The notes: generated by a model from the letters alone, not told the origin. A stretch of DNA of 64,000 nucleotides from Larkinella punicea (GCF_003334855.1 NZ_QOWE01000004.1:238858-302857), one strand, 5' to 3'; positions 27,422-36,262 are shown, numbered from the stretch's first letter. Made by a program: numbers and translations.

Positions 27422-27630
27422 AGAAATGAATTTAATTAGAAGATTATGTGAGGAATAGGCATCTCCTTTGTAATCTGGCATAATTCAAAGGAATGATTTT
27501 GCAATTATAAGAAGTAGAGAATGGCGTCATCTTTACTTTTGACCAATTAACCAGGACAGTTGTTCAATTTTTGCCTGTTTATATCCTATTCTGAAGAATT
27601 GTGCGAATTGCAATACATCTAGCTGAATTT

Positions 27631-30600
27631 ATGATAATGCAAAAAAAAGGCTATTTCCTGCTGTCCATCATTAAACCTATCAGCCTGATTTTTACTTTAT
27701 TAGCACTAGTCTCTACGAGAAGCACGGCCCAAAAATTTTATTTTAACGCACTCACCTCCAAGCAGGGCTTGTCGCACAATAGTATATTTAGCATCACCCA
27801 GGACCACAAAGGCTTTATTTGGTTCGGTACGCGGGGTGGTGTTAGCCGTTACGATAGCCAGCAGATAAAAAATTATCCGCTGAATGCCTTCCACCCCAAC
27901 ACAGAATCGACACGGGTCAGATGCCTGTATGCGGTGGGGGATGAACTGTGGGTGGGAACCGCCGGTGGCCTGTTTAGCTATCTTTTCGATAAAGATGAAT
28001 TTGTACCGGTGTCGCTCGGGAAAAGTCCGGTCAATGTTTCCGTCATTCAGCGGGCATCCTCGGGCGAACTCTGGGTTGGCTGCCGGGATGGGCTGTATAT
28101 TCTGTCGAAGAGTGGGTCAGTCCGGCGCATTCTGCCGGCGCAGAACATCCATGCCATTCATGAATACCGGAAAGGTTCTTTTCTGATTTTGAAAAACAAC
28201 ACGCCCTATGTCATCAATGGAGCCGGTGAAACCATCGTCTCCCTGGCAATGGAAGGCGGAAACCCTAAAAAAGCATTCACGTTCCGCGACAACAAGCTTT
28301 TCAAAGACCGGCGGGGGGCTATCTGGCTCAGTACAGAAACCAATCTGTTGCAGTTGGATGAAAAAACCATGACGTTCAGACCAATGGACTGGTTTGTCCG
28401 GCTGGTCAAAGACCGGGTGAGGGTCATGCGTACGGTTTCTGAAGACCAGGCCGGCAATGTCTGGATTGGTGGTGAATCGGGCGTAATGATGATCGACAGT
28501 CAGCGCCGGATGGTGCAGGGATATGATAAATCATTTACGGCCTCGCCCTATGGACTAACCGACCGGGCGGTTTATTCAAGCTTTGTCAGCCGGGACGGAA
28601 TGGTTTGGCTGGGTACATATTTTGGGGGTGTCAATTATACCAAACCCGTCGGAATTTCATTCGAACATCTGTTTCCGGCCACCGACGGGCAAACCATTGC
28701 GGGCAAGGCCATTAGCCAGCTTGCCATCGATGGGCAGGAACGGCTTTGGATCGGAACCGAAGACGGGGGCATCAGCATTCAGGACCGGGCAACCGGACGC
28801 TACACCTACCACAACCAGGCGAATGGGCTGAGTGACAACAATGTACACGCTATTTCGATTGACAAGTCGGGGGCAGCCTGGGTAGGTACGTTTTTGGGAG
28901 GGTTAAACCGCATTGACCCGGTATCGGGAAAAAAACGCGTGTTTCTCCACAATGCGGACGATTCTACCTCGCTGGCCAGCAATTTTGTCAATTCCCTGTT
29001 CCACGACAAAACCGGTCGTCTTTGGGTAGGTACGACGAAGGGAGTCAATATTTTTGATGAGAAAACGGGCACCTTTCGGTTGTTCAAACCCGGTGAGTTA
29101 GGGACTCCATTTATCATTGATATCATGGGCGATGCGTCGGGCCGGATTTGGTTTGCTACCGAAAACTCGGGGGTGTACCAATATGAACCCGTCCTTGACC
29201 AATTAACCCATTTCCACGCTGGCAATACGCCCGTTTTGCGAGGCAATCAGATCATCAGTATTTACGAAGACTCAAACCATAATATGTGGTTTGGCAGCCT
29301 GAATGCGGGGGTATATCAATGGAATGAGCGGCAGAAAAAGTTTATTCCCCACCCGGTACAAGCGCAGTTGTTAAACCAGACCGTCTATGAAACACTGGAG
29401 GATAACCACGGAACGTTCTGGTTTTCGACCAACAGCGGTTTGCTGTCCTATAAGCCGGACCAGCAAACGCATCGTGTCTTCGACGGCAGCAACGGGCTTC
29501 AGGCCACGCAGTTCAATTTTAAATCAGCTTTAAAAGACCGGCAGGGTTATCTGTATTTCGGTAGTGTGGATGGCCTCTGCTATTTCAACCCCGATAACAT
29601 TACGAAACGGGTTTTTGACCCGCCGGTTTATTTCACGGACCTGAAACTATTCAATAAAGAAGTGCGGCCCGATGGCGAACTGATGCTCACCAAACGCCTT
29701 GACGAAACCCACGAACTGGTTTTTAAGTACGCACAAAACGTGATCACGCTGGATTTTGTAGCCATCAATTATTTCTCGAAACGAACGAATTACTACACCT
29801 ATTACCTCGAAGGCTTTGAAGAAACCTGGGGGCCGAAAACCACCGTAAACTCGCAGACCTATACCAATCTGTCTCCCGGTCAATACACGTTCCATGTCCG
29901 GTCCTTTCAATCGAATGGCGATTTGTCGCCAACCGAACGGACACTCCGGCTGATTGTGAAACCGCCCTTCTGGCGTACCACCTATGCCTATTTGCTCTAC
30001 GCGCTGTTTGGCATTGGTTTATTGGTGGTCTACCGGAGAATCATCACGTATCTGAACCGCCAGAAAATGGCCGTGCAGGTGGAGCGGGTCGAACGGGAAA
30101 AAAGCCGGGAATTGAACCAGCAGAAGCTGAATTTCTTCACGTTTCTTTCGAACGAATTCAAGACCCCCATTACGCTGATTATCGCGGAGATTGACGAACT
30201 GATTCAAAATAATCAGGCTTGGCGGGCCGATTCGGCCACGAATTACAGCGTGATCAAGAAAAACGCCCGCCGGTTGCAGGCCCTGATCGACCAGATTACG
30301 GAACTCCGGAAAACGGGTCACGAAATTCAGAAAATTCACCGCACCGACGCCGATGTTATCGCTTTTATCAAAGAAACCCTGAAAGGGTTCGACCCGTTGC
30401 TGCGGGCAAGGCAGATTCAGAAGCGGCTCACCTTTTCGCCCCCCTATCTGATGGCCTCCTTCGATGCCGGAAAGTTGGAAATGATCATTGGCAATGTGTT
30501 CTTTTACCTGATTGACCAGTTGGCCGAAGGCGACGAACTGAACTTCGACGTTGAGGTTGTGAACACGACGGAATGTGAACCGGCCGAATTGCGGTTAACC

Positions 30601-31692
30601 TTCACCTTCGAGGGGCAACCGGAACTTTTGACCAGTATCGAAACCAGCTATCAATATGCCGGAAACTCTGAAGAAATTTTTGGGCAGGACAACTCCCTCA
30701 ACATCGGTATCCTCCTGGCCTTCAGCCTGCTCAAATTACAGGCCGGCCGGGTGTCTGTTTTCGACGCCAACAATCGGAGCCGGCTTTCGCTCCAGATTCC
30801 GATTCAGAAAACACCCGTCAGCAAAATCATTCCGGGTGCTAAACTCCAGCATTCCATCAGCCAGCATATTGTGGATTCACCGGAGGTAAGTCTGCTGCCT
30901 GATGGGGAGTGGTTTAGCCCTCCGGCCGATGAATCCTTGCGGAACGACAAACCCAATCTGCTGATTATCGAACGCTCGAAAGAGCTGGCTCAGTTTCTGA
31001 AACGCCATTACGGGGAAATTTACCGCATTAGCGTGGCAAACACCTTCAACGAAGCCCTGAAGAAAGCCGAAACGATGCTACCCGAAATTATTCTGTGCGA
31101 TAGCGATATACACGATAAAGAACACCGGAGTGTGTGCCTGGTGCTAAAAAGAAACCCGCAGACTCAGCATATTCCGGTTATTCTGTTACTGGACGATGAA
31201 GATGACAAAAAAATCATCGAGGGGCTGAACAATGGTGCAGACGGATACATCGGCAAACCGTTCAGTCTGAAAGAACTGGATTTGATCATTGGCAACCAAT
31301 TGAATACCGTTTCGTTGCTGAAAACTAAATTAACAGACAGCCTGGCGGGTTCCTTACGGGGTGCCCTGCCCCGGCGAAACAAAGACCAGGAATTTGTACT
31401 GAAGTTTGCCGCCCTGGTGAATCAGCAGTATAAAAATAAAGAGGTAACCGCCGATGAACTGGCCAGGCAGATGAATTGCAGCCGGTCGCAGCTTCATACA
31501 AAACTGAAAGCCCTCACCGGCCTGAGTACCAAAGAGTACCTGAATGACTATCGCCTGGGGCTGGCCCGCCAGTTGCTCGAAGGTGGTATGAGCGTGAACG
31601 AAGCGGCCTTCGAGGTTGGCTTTAACGACCCCAATTATTTTGGTCGGGCCTTCAAAAATAAATTCGGGATTATCCCCAGTAAAATCTACTGA
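27631..31692 (+). CDS. Hybrid two-component regulator (HTCS) with degenerate kinase and receiver
   Basis: About 1353 residues from the ATG at 27631; an ATG at 27637 and a GTG at 27601 are alternatives. It has a signal/anchor segment, two seven-bladed sensor propellers (repeats such as DHKGFIWFGTRGG and DKTGRLWVGTTKGV), a Y_Y_Y domain (near 680-770), one membrane helix (YLLYALFGIGLLVVY near 787), a HisKA-like helix pair, a receiver-like domain (about 1106-1220) and an AraC-type HTH (about 1260-1353). The phosphoacceptor motif reads FLSNEFKTP, with Asn (codon 30151-30153) in place of His. The ATP-binding N and G boxes are not recognisable. The receiver starts LLIIERSKE instead of an acidic pair but keeps CDSD and GKPF. 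It probably senses a periplasmic sugar and activates susC without phosphotransfer. Confidence 0.93.
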   Translation: MIMQKKGYFLLSIIKPISLIFTLLALVSTRSTAQKFYFNALTSKQGLSHNSIFSITQDHKGFIWFGTRGGVSRYDSQQIKNYPLNAFHPNTESTRVRCLYAVGDELWVGTAGGLFSYLFDKDEFVPVSLGKSPVNVSVIQRASSGELWVGCRDGLYILSKSGSVRRILPAQNIHAIHEYRKGSFLILKNNTPYVINGAGETIVSLAMEGGNPKKAFTFRDNKLFKDRRGAIWLSTETNLLQLDEKTMTFRPMDWFVRLVKDRVRVMRTVSEDQAGNVWIGGESGVMMIDSQRRMVQGYDKSFTASPYGLTDRAVYSSFVSRDGMVWLGTYFGGVNYTKPVGISFEHLFPATDGQTIAGKAISQLAIDGQERLWIGTEDGGISIQDRATGRYTYHNQANGLSDNNVHAISIDKSGAAWVGTFLGGLNRIDPVSGKKRVFLHNADDSTSLASNFVNSLFHDKTGRLWVGTTKGVNIFDEKTGTFRLFKPGELGTPFIIDIMGDASGRIWFATENSGVYQYEPVLDQLTHFHAGNTPVLRGNQIISIYEDSNHNMWFGSLNAGVYQWNERQKKFIPHPVQAQLLNQTVYETLEDNHGTFWFSTNSGLLSYKPDQQTHRVFDGSNGLQATQFNFKSALKDRQGYLYFGSVDGLCYFNPDNITKRVFDPPVYFTDLKLFNKEVRPDGELMLTKRLDETHELVFKYAQNVITLDFVAINYFSKRTNYYTYYLEGFEETWGPKTTVNSQTYTNLSPGQYTFHVRSFQSNGDLSPTERTLRLIVKPPFWRTTYAYLLYALFGIGLLVVYRRIITYLNRQKMAVQVERVEREKSRELNQQKLNFFTFLSNEFKTPITLIIAEIDELIQNNQAWRADSATNYSVIKKNARRLQALIDQITELRKTGHEIQKIHRTDADVIAFIKETLKGFDPLLRARQIQKRLTFSPPYLMASFDAGKLEMIIGNVFFYLIDQLAEGDELNFDVEVVNTTECEPAELRLTFTFEGQPELLTSIETSYQYAGNSEEIFGQDNSLNIGILLAFSLLKLQAGRVSVFDANNRSRLSLQIPIQKTPVSKIIPGAKLQHSISQHIVDSPEVSLLPDGEWFSPPADESLRNDKPNLLIIERSKELAQFLKRHYGEIYRISVANTFNEALKKAETMLPEIILCDSDIHDKEHRSVCLVLKRNPQTQHIPVILLLDDEDDKKIIEGLNNGADGYIGKPFSLKELDLIIGNQLNTVSLLKTKLTDSLAGSLRGALPRRNKDQEFVLKFAALVNQQYKNKEVTADELARQMNCSRSQLHTKLKALTGLSTKEYLNDYRLGLARQLLEGGMSVNEAAFEVGFNDPNYFGRAFKNKFGIIPSKIY

Positions 31693-32688
31693 TCAATGGG
31701 TATGACTTTCGCTACCATTCAGGATCGTGACCAGCCGCAACAACTCCTCGCTAATGGGTTTGGAACGGGAAACAACTTCATGCAAACCACTGTAAACCAG
31801 ACCATTATTCACCACACCCACCATCACATTCTTTTTGCCTTTCAACAAGCCTTCCACCGCTGCCAGCCCCAACCGGCTCGCCAGAATCCGATCACCGGCA
31901 CTCGGAGCCCCGCCACGCTGGATGTGTCCCAGGGTTGTTACCCGCAAGTCAAATTCAGTACCGGACTGCTTCTTGATTTGTTCCGCGACCACCGTTGCCG
32001 TCCCTCTTCCCTCCCCTTCGGCCAGCACCAGGATGACCGACGACTGGGAGCCATTCCGGCCCTGCTGGAGTCCTGCAATGAGTTCCGCAGCCGATACCCC
32101 GGTTTCCGGAAGCAGCACCCGCTCGGCGCCCCCCGCAATGCCCGACTGAATGGCAATGTAGCCCGAATCGCGGCCCATGACTTCAATCAGAAAGATGCGC
32201 TCGTGCGAATCCGCCGTGTCACGAATTTTGTCGATAGCCTCCACGGCGGTGTTCACGGCGGTATCATACCCAATGGTATAATCCGTGCCAAACAGGTCAT
32301 TATCGATGGTTCCGGGCACGCCAATAACGGGAAACGAAAACTCGTCAACGAATTGCAAAGCCCCTTTAAAGGTGCCGTTTCCGCCAATGACAATCAGGCC
32401 GTCGACCGCCAGATTCGTGAGGTAATCGTACGCTTTTTTCCGGCCCTCAACCGTCCTGAATTCAGGGCTGCGGGCCGATTTGAGGATGGTTCCCCCGCGT
32501 TGAATGATGTTGCTGACGGTCGATGAAGTCAGTGGAACACCATCCCCCAGAATTAATCCGCTGTAGCCCCGGCGGATGCCAATCACTTCAATGCCATGGT
32601 AGGCCGCTCCCCGGACCACCGCCCGGATACAGGCATTCATCCCGGGCGCATCTCCGCCGGAAGTCAAAACTGCCAATCGTTTCATCAT
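31693..32688 (-). CDS. pfkA: ATP-dependent 6-phosphofructokinase
   Basis: A 331-residue cytoplasmic glycolytic kinase converting fructose 6-phosphate and ATP to fructose 1,6-bisphosphate. Motifs are LTSGGDAPGMNACIR at the N-terminus, IQRGGTILKSARSPEFR, PGTIDNDLFGTDYTIGYDTA with the catalytic aspartate, EVMGRDSGYIA, and TTLGHIQRGGAPSAGDRILASRLG. The motif that normally reads GGDGS is here GGNGTFKGA, so an aspartate associated with Mg-ATP binding is asparagine. The following glycines fit ATP rather than pyrophosphate use. Its stop codon directly abuts the stop of the convergent HTCS gene, with no intergenic base. It may be a specialised paralogue. Confidence 0.95.
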   Translation of the reverse strand: MMKRLAVLTSGGDAPGMNACIRAVVRGAAYHGIEVIGIRRGYSGLILGDGVPLTSSTVSNIIQRGGTILKSARSPEFRTVEGRKKAYDYLTNLAVDGLIVIGGNGTFKGALQFVDEFSFPVIGVPGTIDNDLFGTDYTIGYDTAVNTAVEAIDKIRDTADSHERIFLIEVMGRDSGYIAIQSGIAGGAERVLLPETGVSAAELIAGLQQGRNGSQSSVILVLAEGEGRGTATVVAEQIKKQSGTEFDLRVTTLGHIQRGGAPSAGDRILASRLGLAAVEGLLKGKKNVMVGVVNNGLVYSGLHEVVSRSKPISEELLRLVTILNGSESHTH

Positions 32689-32754
32689 AACTTATACTTT
32701 AAATAAATTTTGCCGGGACGGATCCCGAAACCATTTCCTTGATTTTCAATTCAT

Positions 32755-33732
32755 TTAGGCGTATGCCCGGGTGGCCAGGTGATGAAACACCCGTTCGTCC
32801 AGCCGGTAACGGTCGTTGAGGGTCAGGCTGCTGCGGCTGGTGAACAAGGCATAATTGACGGCGTTGTACAACAACCACAGCGACGGCCCCGTATGAAGCA
32901 GTTGTTCTTCCGTCCGCAGTCGCTCGTAGGCTTGTTTGGCCAGTTGAACCGGAATGGGCAACTCCCGTACGATTTCGTTGGGACGGCCCGGTATTTCCGT
33001 TTGCTGCAACTGCGAATAAACGGTGGTGGTCAGCGTCAGCTCCGGTTTGAGGTGGTCGACCAGCAGATTATGCAGGTGCTGCCGGAAGACCTCGATGGTG
33101 AGCTGACTGTGGTGAATTTTGCGGATGGCCGGGCCGGGCCGGTCGGATCGGTTTTCGGCCGGGCGGTTTTTGGACGAACGCCCCTTTGCACTTTCTCCCG
33201 ACCACTGCCCCAGCCAGGTCTGGTAGCTCGACACCTGATCGAAGTGATCGGCCCAGCCCAGCAAACCATTCTGACACAGCTTCCGGAACATGCTGCTGCG
33301 CAGGGCCACCATCGGGTCCAGCAAGGCCATCAACGATTGCCCCTGAATGCTGAAAGGCGTTTTCCCGTTGTAACTGTTGGTTAAGATCAGGCAGCGTTGC
33401 AGTGGCTCCCCGCCCAGCATAAACACCTCCGGCAACACAATATTGATATTGAACTCGCCGGTCGGCGTATACTTGATCAGGAGCGAATACTGCGGAATGA
33501 GTGCATCGACCACCTCCCGAATAACCGCATTCGGAATAATGGAATAATCGGCACTCTGAATGCCAAATATGGTGTTCCGTCCCCCTTTCACCTGCCCAAC
33601 GATCAATTGCTGCCGATCGGTCGCCACAATGTCGTAGTCCGGCAATAGGTCGGTCAGCCAGACGGGCTGCACCGGATAACAGATGTCGTCCCAGGAATTG
33701 GTCAGTTGGGGCTGTGCGCTGATATACGTCAT
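32755..33732 (-). CDS. DUF932-like protein (phage/plasmid-like family)
   Basis: A 325-residue cytoplasmic protein. CLILTNSYNGKTPFSIQGQSLMALLDPMVALRSSMFRKLCQNGLLG near the middle resembles the NSHDGS...CSNGL core of DUF932 proteins, and WLLYNAVNYALFTSRSSLTLNDRYRLDE matches their C-terminal end. A basic low-complexity linker (GRSSKNRPAENRSDRPGPAIRK) sits at about residues 185-207. DUF932 members are common on phages and plasmids and their function is unknown. It is divergent from the 4HB sensor gene over an 80-bp region with two tandem symmetric sites. Family assignment is moderate. Confidence 0.6.
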   Translation of the reverse strand: MTYISAQPQLTNSWDDICYPVQPVWLTDLLPDYDIVATDRQQLIVGQVKGGRNTIFGIQSADYSIIPNAVIREVVDALIPQYSLLIKYTPTGEFNINIVLPEVFMLGGEPLQRCLILTNSYNGKTPFSIQGQSLMALLDPMVALRSSMFRKLCQNGLLGWADHFDQVSSYQTWLGQWSGESAKGRSSKNRPAENRSDRPGPAIRKIHHSQLTIEVFRQHLHNLLVDHLKPELTLTTTVYSQLQQTEIPGRPNEIVRELPIPVQLAKQAYERLRTEEQLLHTGPSLWLLYNAVNYALFTSRSSLTLNDRYRLDERVFHHLATRAYA

Positions 33733-33749
33733 TTTATTTGTTTTCTATT

Positions 33750-33777
33750 TTTACAGTTGTAAATTTACAGTTGTAAA
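33750..33777. promoter_or_regulatory. Two tandem copies of a 14-bp palindrome, candidate operator
   Basis: TTTACAGTTGTAAA occurs at 33750-33763 and again, identically and without a gap, at 33764-33777. Each copy is a palindrome of TTTACA and TGTAAA arms. The pair lies between the divergent DUF932-like and 4HB genes, where a dimeric repressor could control both. The XRE protein encoded at 35002-35283 is a candidate binder (inference). Confidence 0.7.
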
Positions 33778-33814
33778 AATTAAGAAGCAACTTTTTAACA
33801 GAAAGGGCGTACGT

Positions 33815-34498
33815 ATGAACAGATCCGGAATCACTCAGCAAAAAATCAAGGCAACGCTGTTGCTTTTGCCCGTCATGGTGGTGGTCATACTTACGTCGCT
33901 AAGTATGCGCAGTACGATGCGGGAAATGGATCAGGCGCTGGGTTCGGTGTATGCCGACCGCCTGGAACCCGCCGTCGACATGGTGTATCTGAGTGAAAAG
34001 TTTCACGCCCGGCGGCATTTGCTGGAAACCGTGCTGATTTCGCACCATACCGGTTCTCCCACAATCATCCGGAAGAAGCTAAAACAGTATGATACCGGAA
34101 TCCAGCAACTCATCGACCAATTCGAGAAGACGAGTCTGGTGGCTGACGAGAAGACGAGTTTGCTGGCGATCAAAACCGTGCTGTCCGACTACCGACAACT
34201 GGAGCAGATCATTTTGCGCCAGTGGGCTTCCGGCCAAACCGAAGCGGCCCGTGACGCCTTCCACGGACATGGGGCGGTTCTCTTTCAGCAGGGTGTGACC
34301 CATCTGCATGATCTGGCCCGCATTCAGTCGGTCGTTGGGCAGGAGTTCAGGAAGAAATCCCATACCGAAGCCCTCCACTTTTATGCCAACTCCACTTTAC
34401 AGGTGGCGGTGGCAATCATCATGGGGCTGCTTATTCTCAGTACCCTGTATAACGTAAACCTTGGGAATCGTGATCCGAAAGCCTGGCACCTCAATTAA
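33815..34498 (+). CDS. Four-helix-bundle (MCP-type sensor) membrane protein lacking an output domain
   Basis: A 227-residue protein. I start at MNRSGITQQK (33815); the reading frame upstream runs through the operator region and is not credible. It has a membrane helix (TLLLLPVMVVVILTSLSM, about 16-34), a long helical periplasmic stretch (about 40-195; MREMDQALGSVYADRLEPAVD, HARRHLLETVLISHH) and a second membrane helix (LQVAVAIIMGLLILSTLY, about 196-214), then about 12 residues. This is the ligand-binding half of a chemotaxis receptor with no HAMP or signalling domain. Small 4HB proteins of this kind are known in Bacteroidota. A separate partner protein would be needed for output. Confidence 0.75.
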   Translation: MNRSGITQQKIKATLLLLPVMVVVILTSLSMRSTMREMDQALGSVYADRLEPAVDMVYLSEKFHARRHLLETVLISHHTGSPTIIRKKLKQYDTGIQQLIDQFEKTSLVADEKTSLLAIKTVLSDYRQLEQIILRQWASGQTEAARDAFHGHGAVLFQQGVTHLHDLARIQSVVGQEFRKKSHTEALHFYANSTLQVAVAIIMGLLILSTLYNVNLGNRDPKAWHLN

Positions 34499-34556
34499 CA
34501 GACAGATGCCGTGCCGGATGAAACGATTCTTTCAACTCCTTAAAACCGGTTAAGAC

Positions 34557-34967
34557 ATGAAGAATTTAATCATAAATACGCAGGATTATCAACGACTGAT
34601 CGACCGGGTGGTGCAAGCCAAATCCGATCCGACCGCTTCTTTCAAACACATCCGAACCTTGCTGCTGGGCGTGAGCCAGGCCACGTTGCTGGAGCCCTCC
34701 GACATCCCGGCAGATGTGGTGACCATGAATTCCCTGGTAAAAATCCGGTACCTCGACAACCAGCATACGCTGAACATCCGGCTGGTGTATCCCGAACAGG
34801 CGAATATTTCCCAGCGTCAGATTTCGATCTTTGCCCCGCTGGCTACCGCTTTGCTGGGCTGTAAAAAAGGCGATTTGGTCAGCTTTGCAACCCCGGCCCG
34901 AACGGTAAAAATTCAGATCGACGCCATCTTGTACCAACCCGAAGCCGCCGGTGATTTATCACTTTAA
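34557..34967 (+). CDS. GreA/GreB (Rnk-like) C-terminal domain protein
   Basis: A 136-residue cytoplasmic protein. The C-terminal region DVVTMNSLVKIRYLDNQHTLNIRLVYPEQANISQRQISIFAPLATALLGCKKGDLVSFATP matches the FKBP-like domain of transcript-cleavage factors (VxxGSxVxL... SPxGxALLGxxxGD). The N-terminal part is short (about 50 residues) and lacks a full Gre coiled coil, so the protein resembles Rnk, a secondary-channel binder of RNA polymerase without cleavage activity. It follows the 4HB gene by about 60 bp on the same strand and precedes an XRE regulator. Confidence 0.85.
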   Translation: MKNLIINTQDYQRLIDRVVQAKSDPTASFKHIRTLLLGVSQATLLEPSDIPADVVTMNSLVKIRYLDNQHTLNIRLVYPEQANISQRQISIFAPLATALLGCKKGDLVSFATPARTVKIQIDAILYQPEAAGDLSL

Positions 34968-35001
34968 TGACCCCGGTCCGGGAACAATCCACTCCTGAAA
35001 C

Positions 35002-35283
35002 GTGCATCCGAATCACCCAAAAAAACGAAATACCCTGGTTCATTCCACTTCCATTCTGGTAAAAGCAACCGATCAGGAACCCTCTTTGCAACAGGTGGGG
35101 AACCTGATTCGGGAAGCCCGCTTAAAAGCCGATCTCACCCAGAGCGATCTGGCCCTGAAACTGGGCGTGTCGATTTCTACCGTCAATAAGTATGAAAAAA
35201 AGGGACAACACGTCACCATCGGCACCCTGTTGAAAATCGCCAGGGTGCTGGAAATCGATCTGATGGTCGGGTTTTTATCCTGA
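35002..35283 (+). CDS. XRE family helix-turn-helix regulator
   Basis: A 93-residue DNA-binding protein. The HTH_XRE domain covers about residues 30-90: VGNLIREARLKADLTQSDLALKLGVSISTVNKYEKKG then TIGTLLKIARVLEI. A GTG start at 35002 is assumed because no ATG is available in frame; the first 25 residues are basic and poorly conserved-looking, so the true start may be later. It lies 35 bp after the Gre-like gene. It may bind the tandem palindromes at 33750-33777. It resembles HipB/HigA-type antitoxins, but no toxin gene is adjacent. Confidence 0.85.
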   Translation: MHPNHPKKRNTLVHSTSILVKATDQEPSLQQVGNLIREARLKADLTQSDLALKLGVSISTVNKYEKKGQHVTIGTLLKIARVLEIDLMVGFLS

Positions 35284-35288
35284 AAGTA

Positions 35289-35320
35289 TCACCAGACTTG
35301 CGTCATGTCAGGTCTGGTGA
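35289..35320 (+). terminator. Hairpin after the XRE gene
   Basis: Arms TCACCAGAC (35289-35297) and GTCTGGTGA (35312-35320) form a 9-bp stem immediately after the XRE stop codon. A run of six T residues appears about 17 bases later. It is probably a terminator for the 33815-35283 gene set, but not a textbook one. Confidence 0.5.
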
Positions 35321-35385
35321 CGATATTTGTATCCTGATTTTTTAGGCCCTGCTTTCAGTCGAGCCTCGTACGTACTCTTCCGTTT

Positions 35386-36021
35386 GTGAAAAAAAGAATT
35401 AAGCGTCGTTATCGCATTGCCCGTTACGTCCTCTACCGTCAAACGATTCTGGCACCCATCGATCATTTCTGGACTTTTCTGGGTGCTTTTACCGCCATCG
35501 CATCCCTGGGTTTGATTCAGCAATCCCGCTTTACCCCGCAGGACGATGTTTTTCTGATCGGTTCTTTCGGGGCTTCGTGCGTCTTAATTTTCGGAACAAC
35601 CCATAGCCCCCTGGCGCAACCCCGAAACCTGGTCGGAGGACATTTGCTGGCTTCCCTGATTGGCGTTGCCATCCAGAAGCTGGTTCCCGACCAGATTTGG
35701 CTGGCATCCGCTCTGGCCGTTTCGCTATCCATTGTGGGTATGCAGATCACCAAAACCATGCACCCGCCGGCCGGAGCCACGGCTCTGATCGCCAACATTG
35801 GTTCAGAAAAAATCAAAAGTTTAGGATTTGGATATACCGTGGCCCCCGTCATGACCGGCGTTCTTATCCTGCTAACAATCGCCCTGATTGTCAACAACAT
35901 ACCGAAAGGCCGATCCTATCCGGTGGCTCCACTACCCTGGCGAAAGGTGGCCAGAAAGCTCAGAAGAAATCCACCCCGGCGACTTCATCCGGACAAGGTG
36001 GATGCGCTGGACGTACCCTAA
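35386..36021 (+). CDS. HPP family integral membrane protein
   Basis: A 211-residue membrane protein with four or five hydrophobic helices: FWTFLGAFTAIASLGLI, FLIGSFGASCVLIFG, LLASLIGVAIQKLV, IWLASALAVSLSIVGMQ and TVAPVMTGVLILLTIALIV. The family signature TMHPPAGATALIA (HPP motif) lies near residue 125. Start codon is GTG. A plant HPP protein has been linked to nitrite transport into plastids; the bacterial role is not established. The basic C-terminal tail (about 190-211) is longer than usual. The 240 bp between this gene and the next hold no recognisable feature. Confidence 0.9.
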   Translation: MKKRIKRRYRIARYVLYRQTILAPIDHFWTFLGAFTAIASLGLIQQSRFTPQDDVFLIGSFGASCVLIFGTTHSPLAQPRNLVGGHLLASLIGVAIQKLVPDQIWLASALAVSLSIVGMQITKTMHPPAGATALIANIGSEKIKSLGFGYTVAPVMTGVLILLTIALIVNNIPKGRSYPVAPLPWRKVARKLRRNPPRRLHPDKVDALDVP

Positions 36022-36262
36022 AACGGGGCGTCAAAGCGGGTGTCATCAACAGCCCGGCAACCCGTCCGGCGTATTAAAAGACAAACCACAACTGATTTTT
36101 GTCATCTGAAAAAACCGCTGGGAATCATACGATCCCCTAACGAAAATCAGGCCATACAACCTCCAAAACCCCCACATTTACAGGCAATTAGCAAATCCGT
36201 ACGCCATACGTTATTTACGGATATTGCCAGGAAGAAACTGAACAACTTAACTTCCATTTGCC

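Noticed and set aside
27498-27541. HTCS promoter at TACTTTTG (27534-27541)
   Set aside because: The -7 box is good, but the nearest TTTG is 32 bp upstream, too far for a normal -33 element.
33683-33814. Upstream extension of the 4HB sensor with an extra membrane helix
   Set aside because: It crosses the tandem operator and overlaps the start of the divergent gene.
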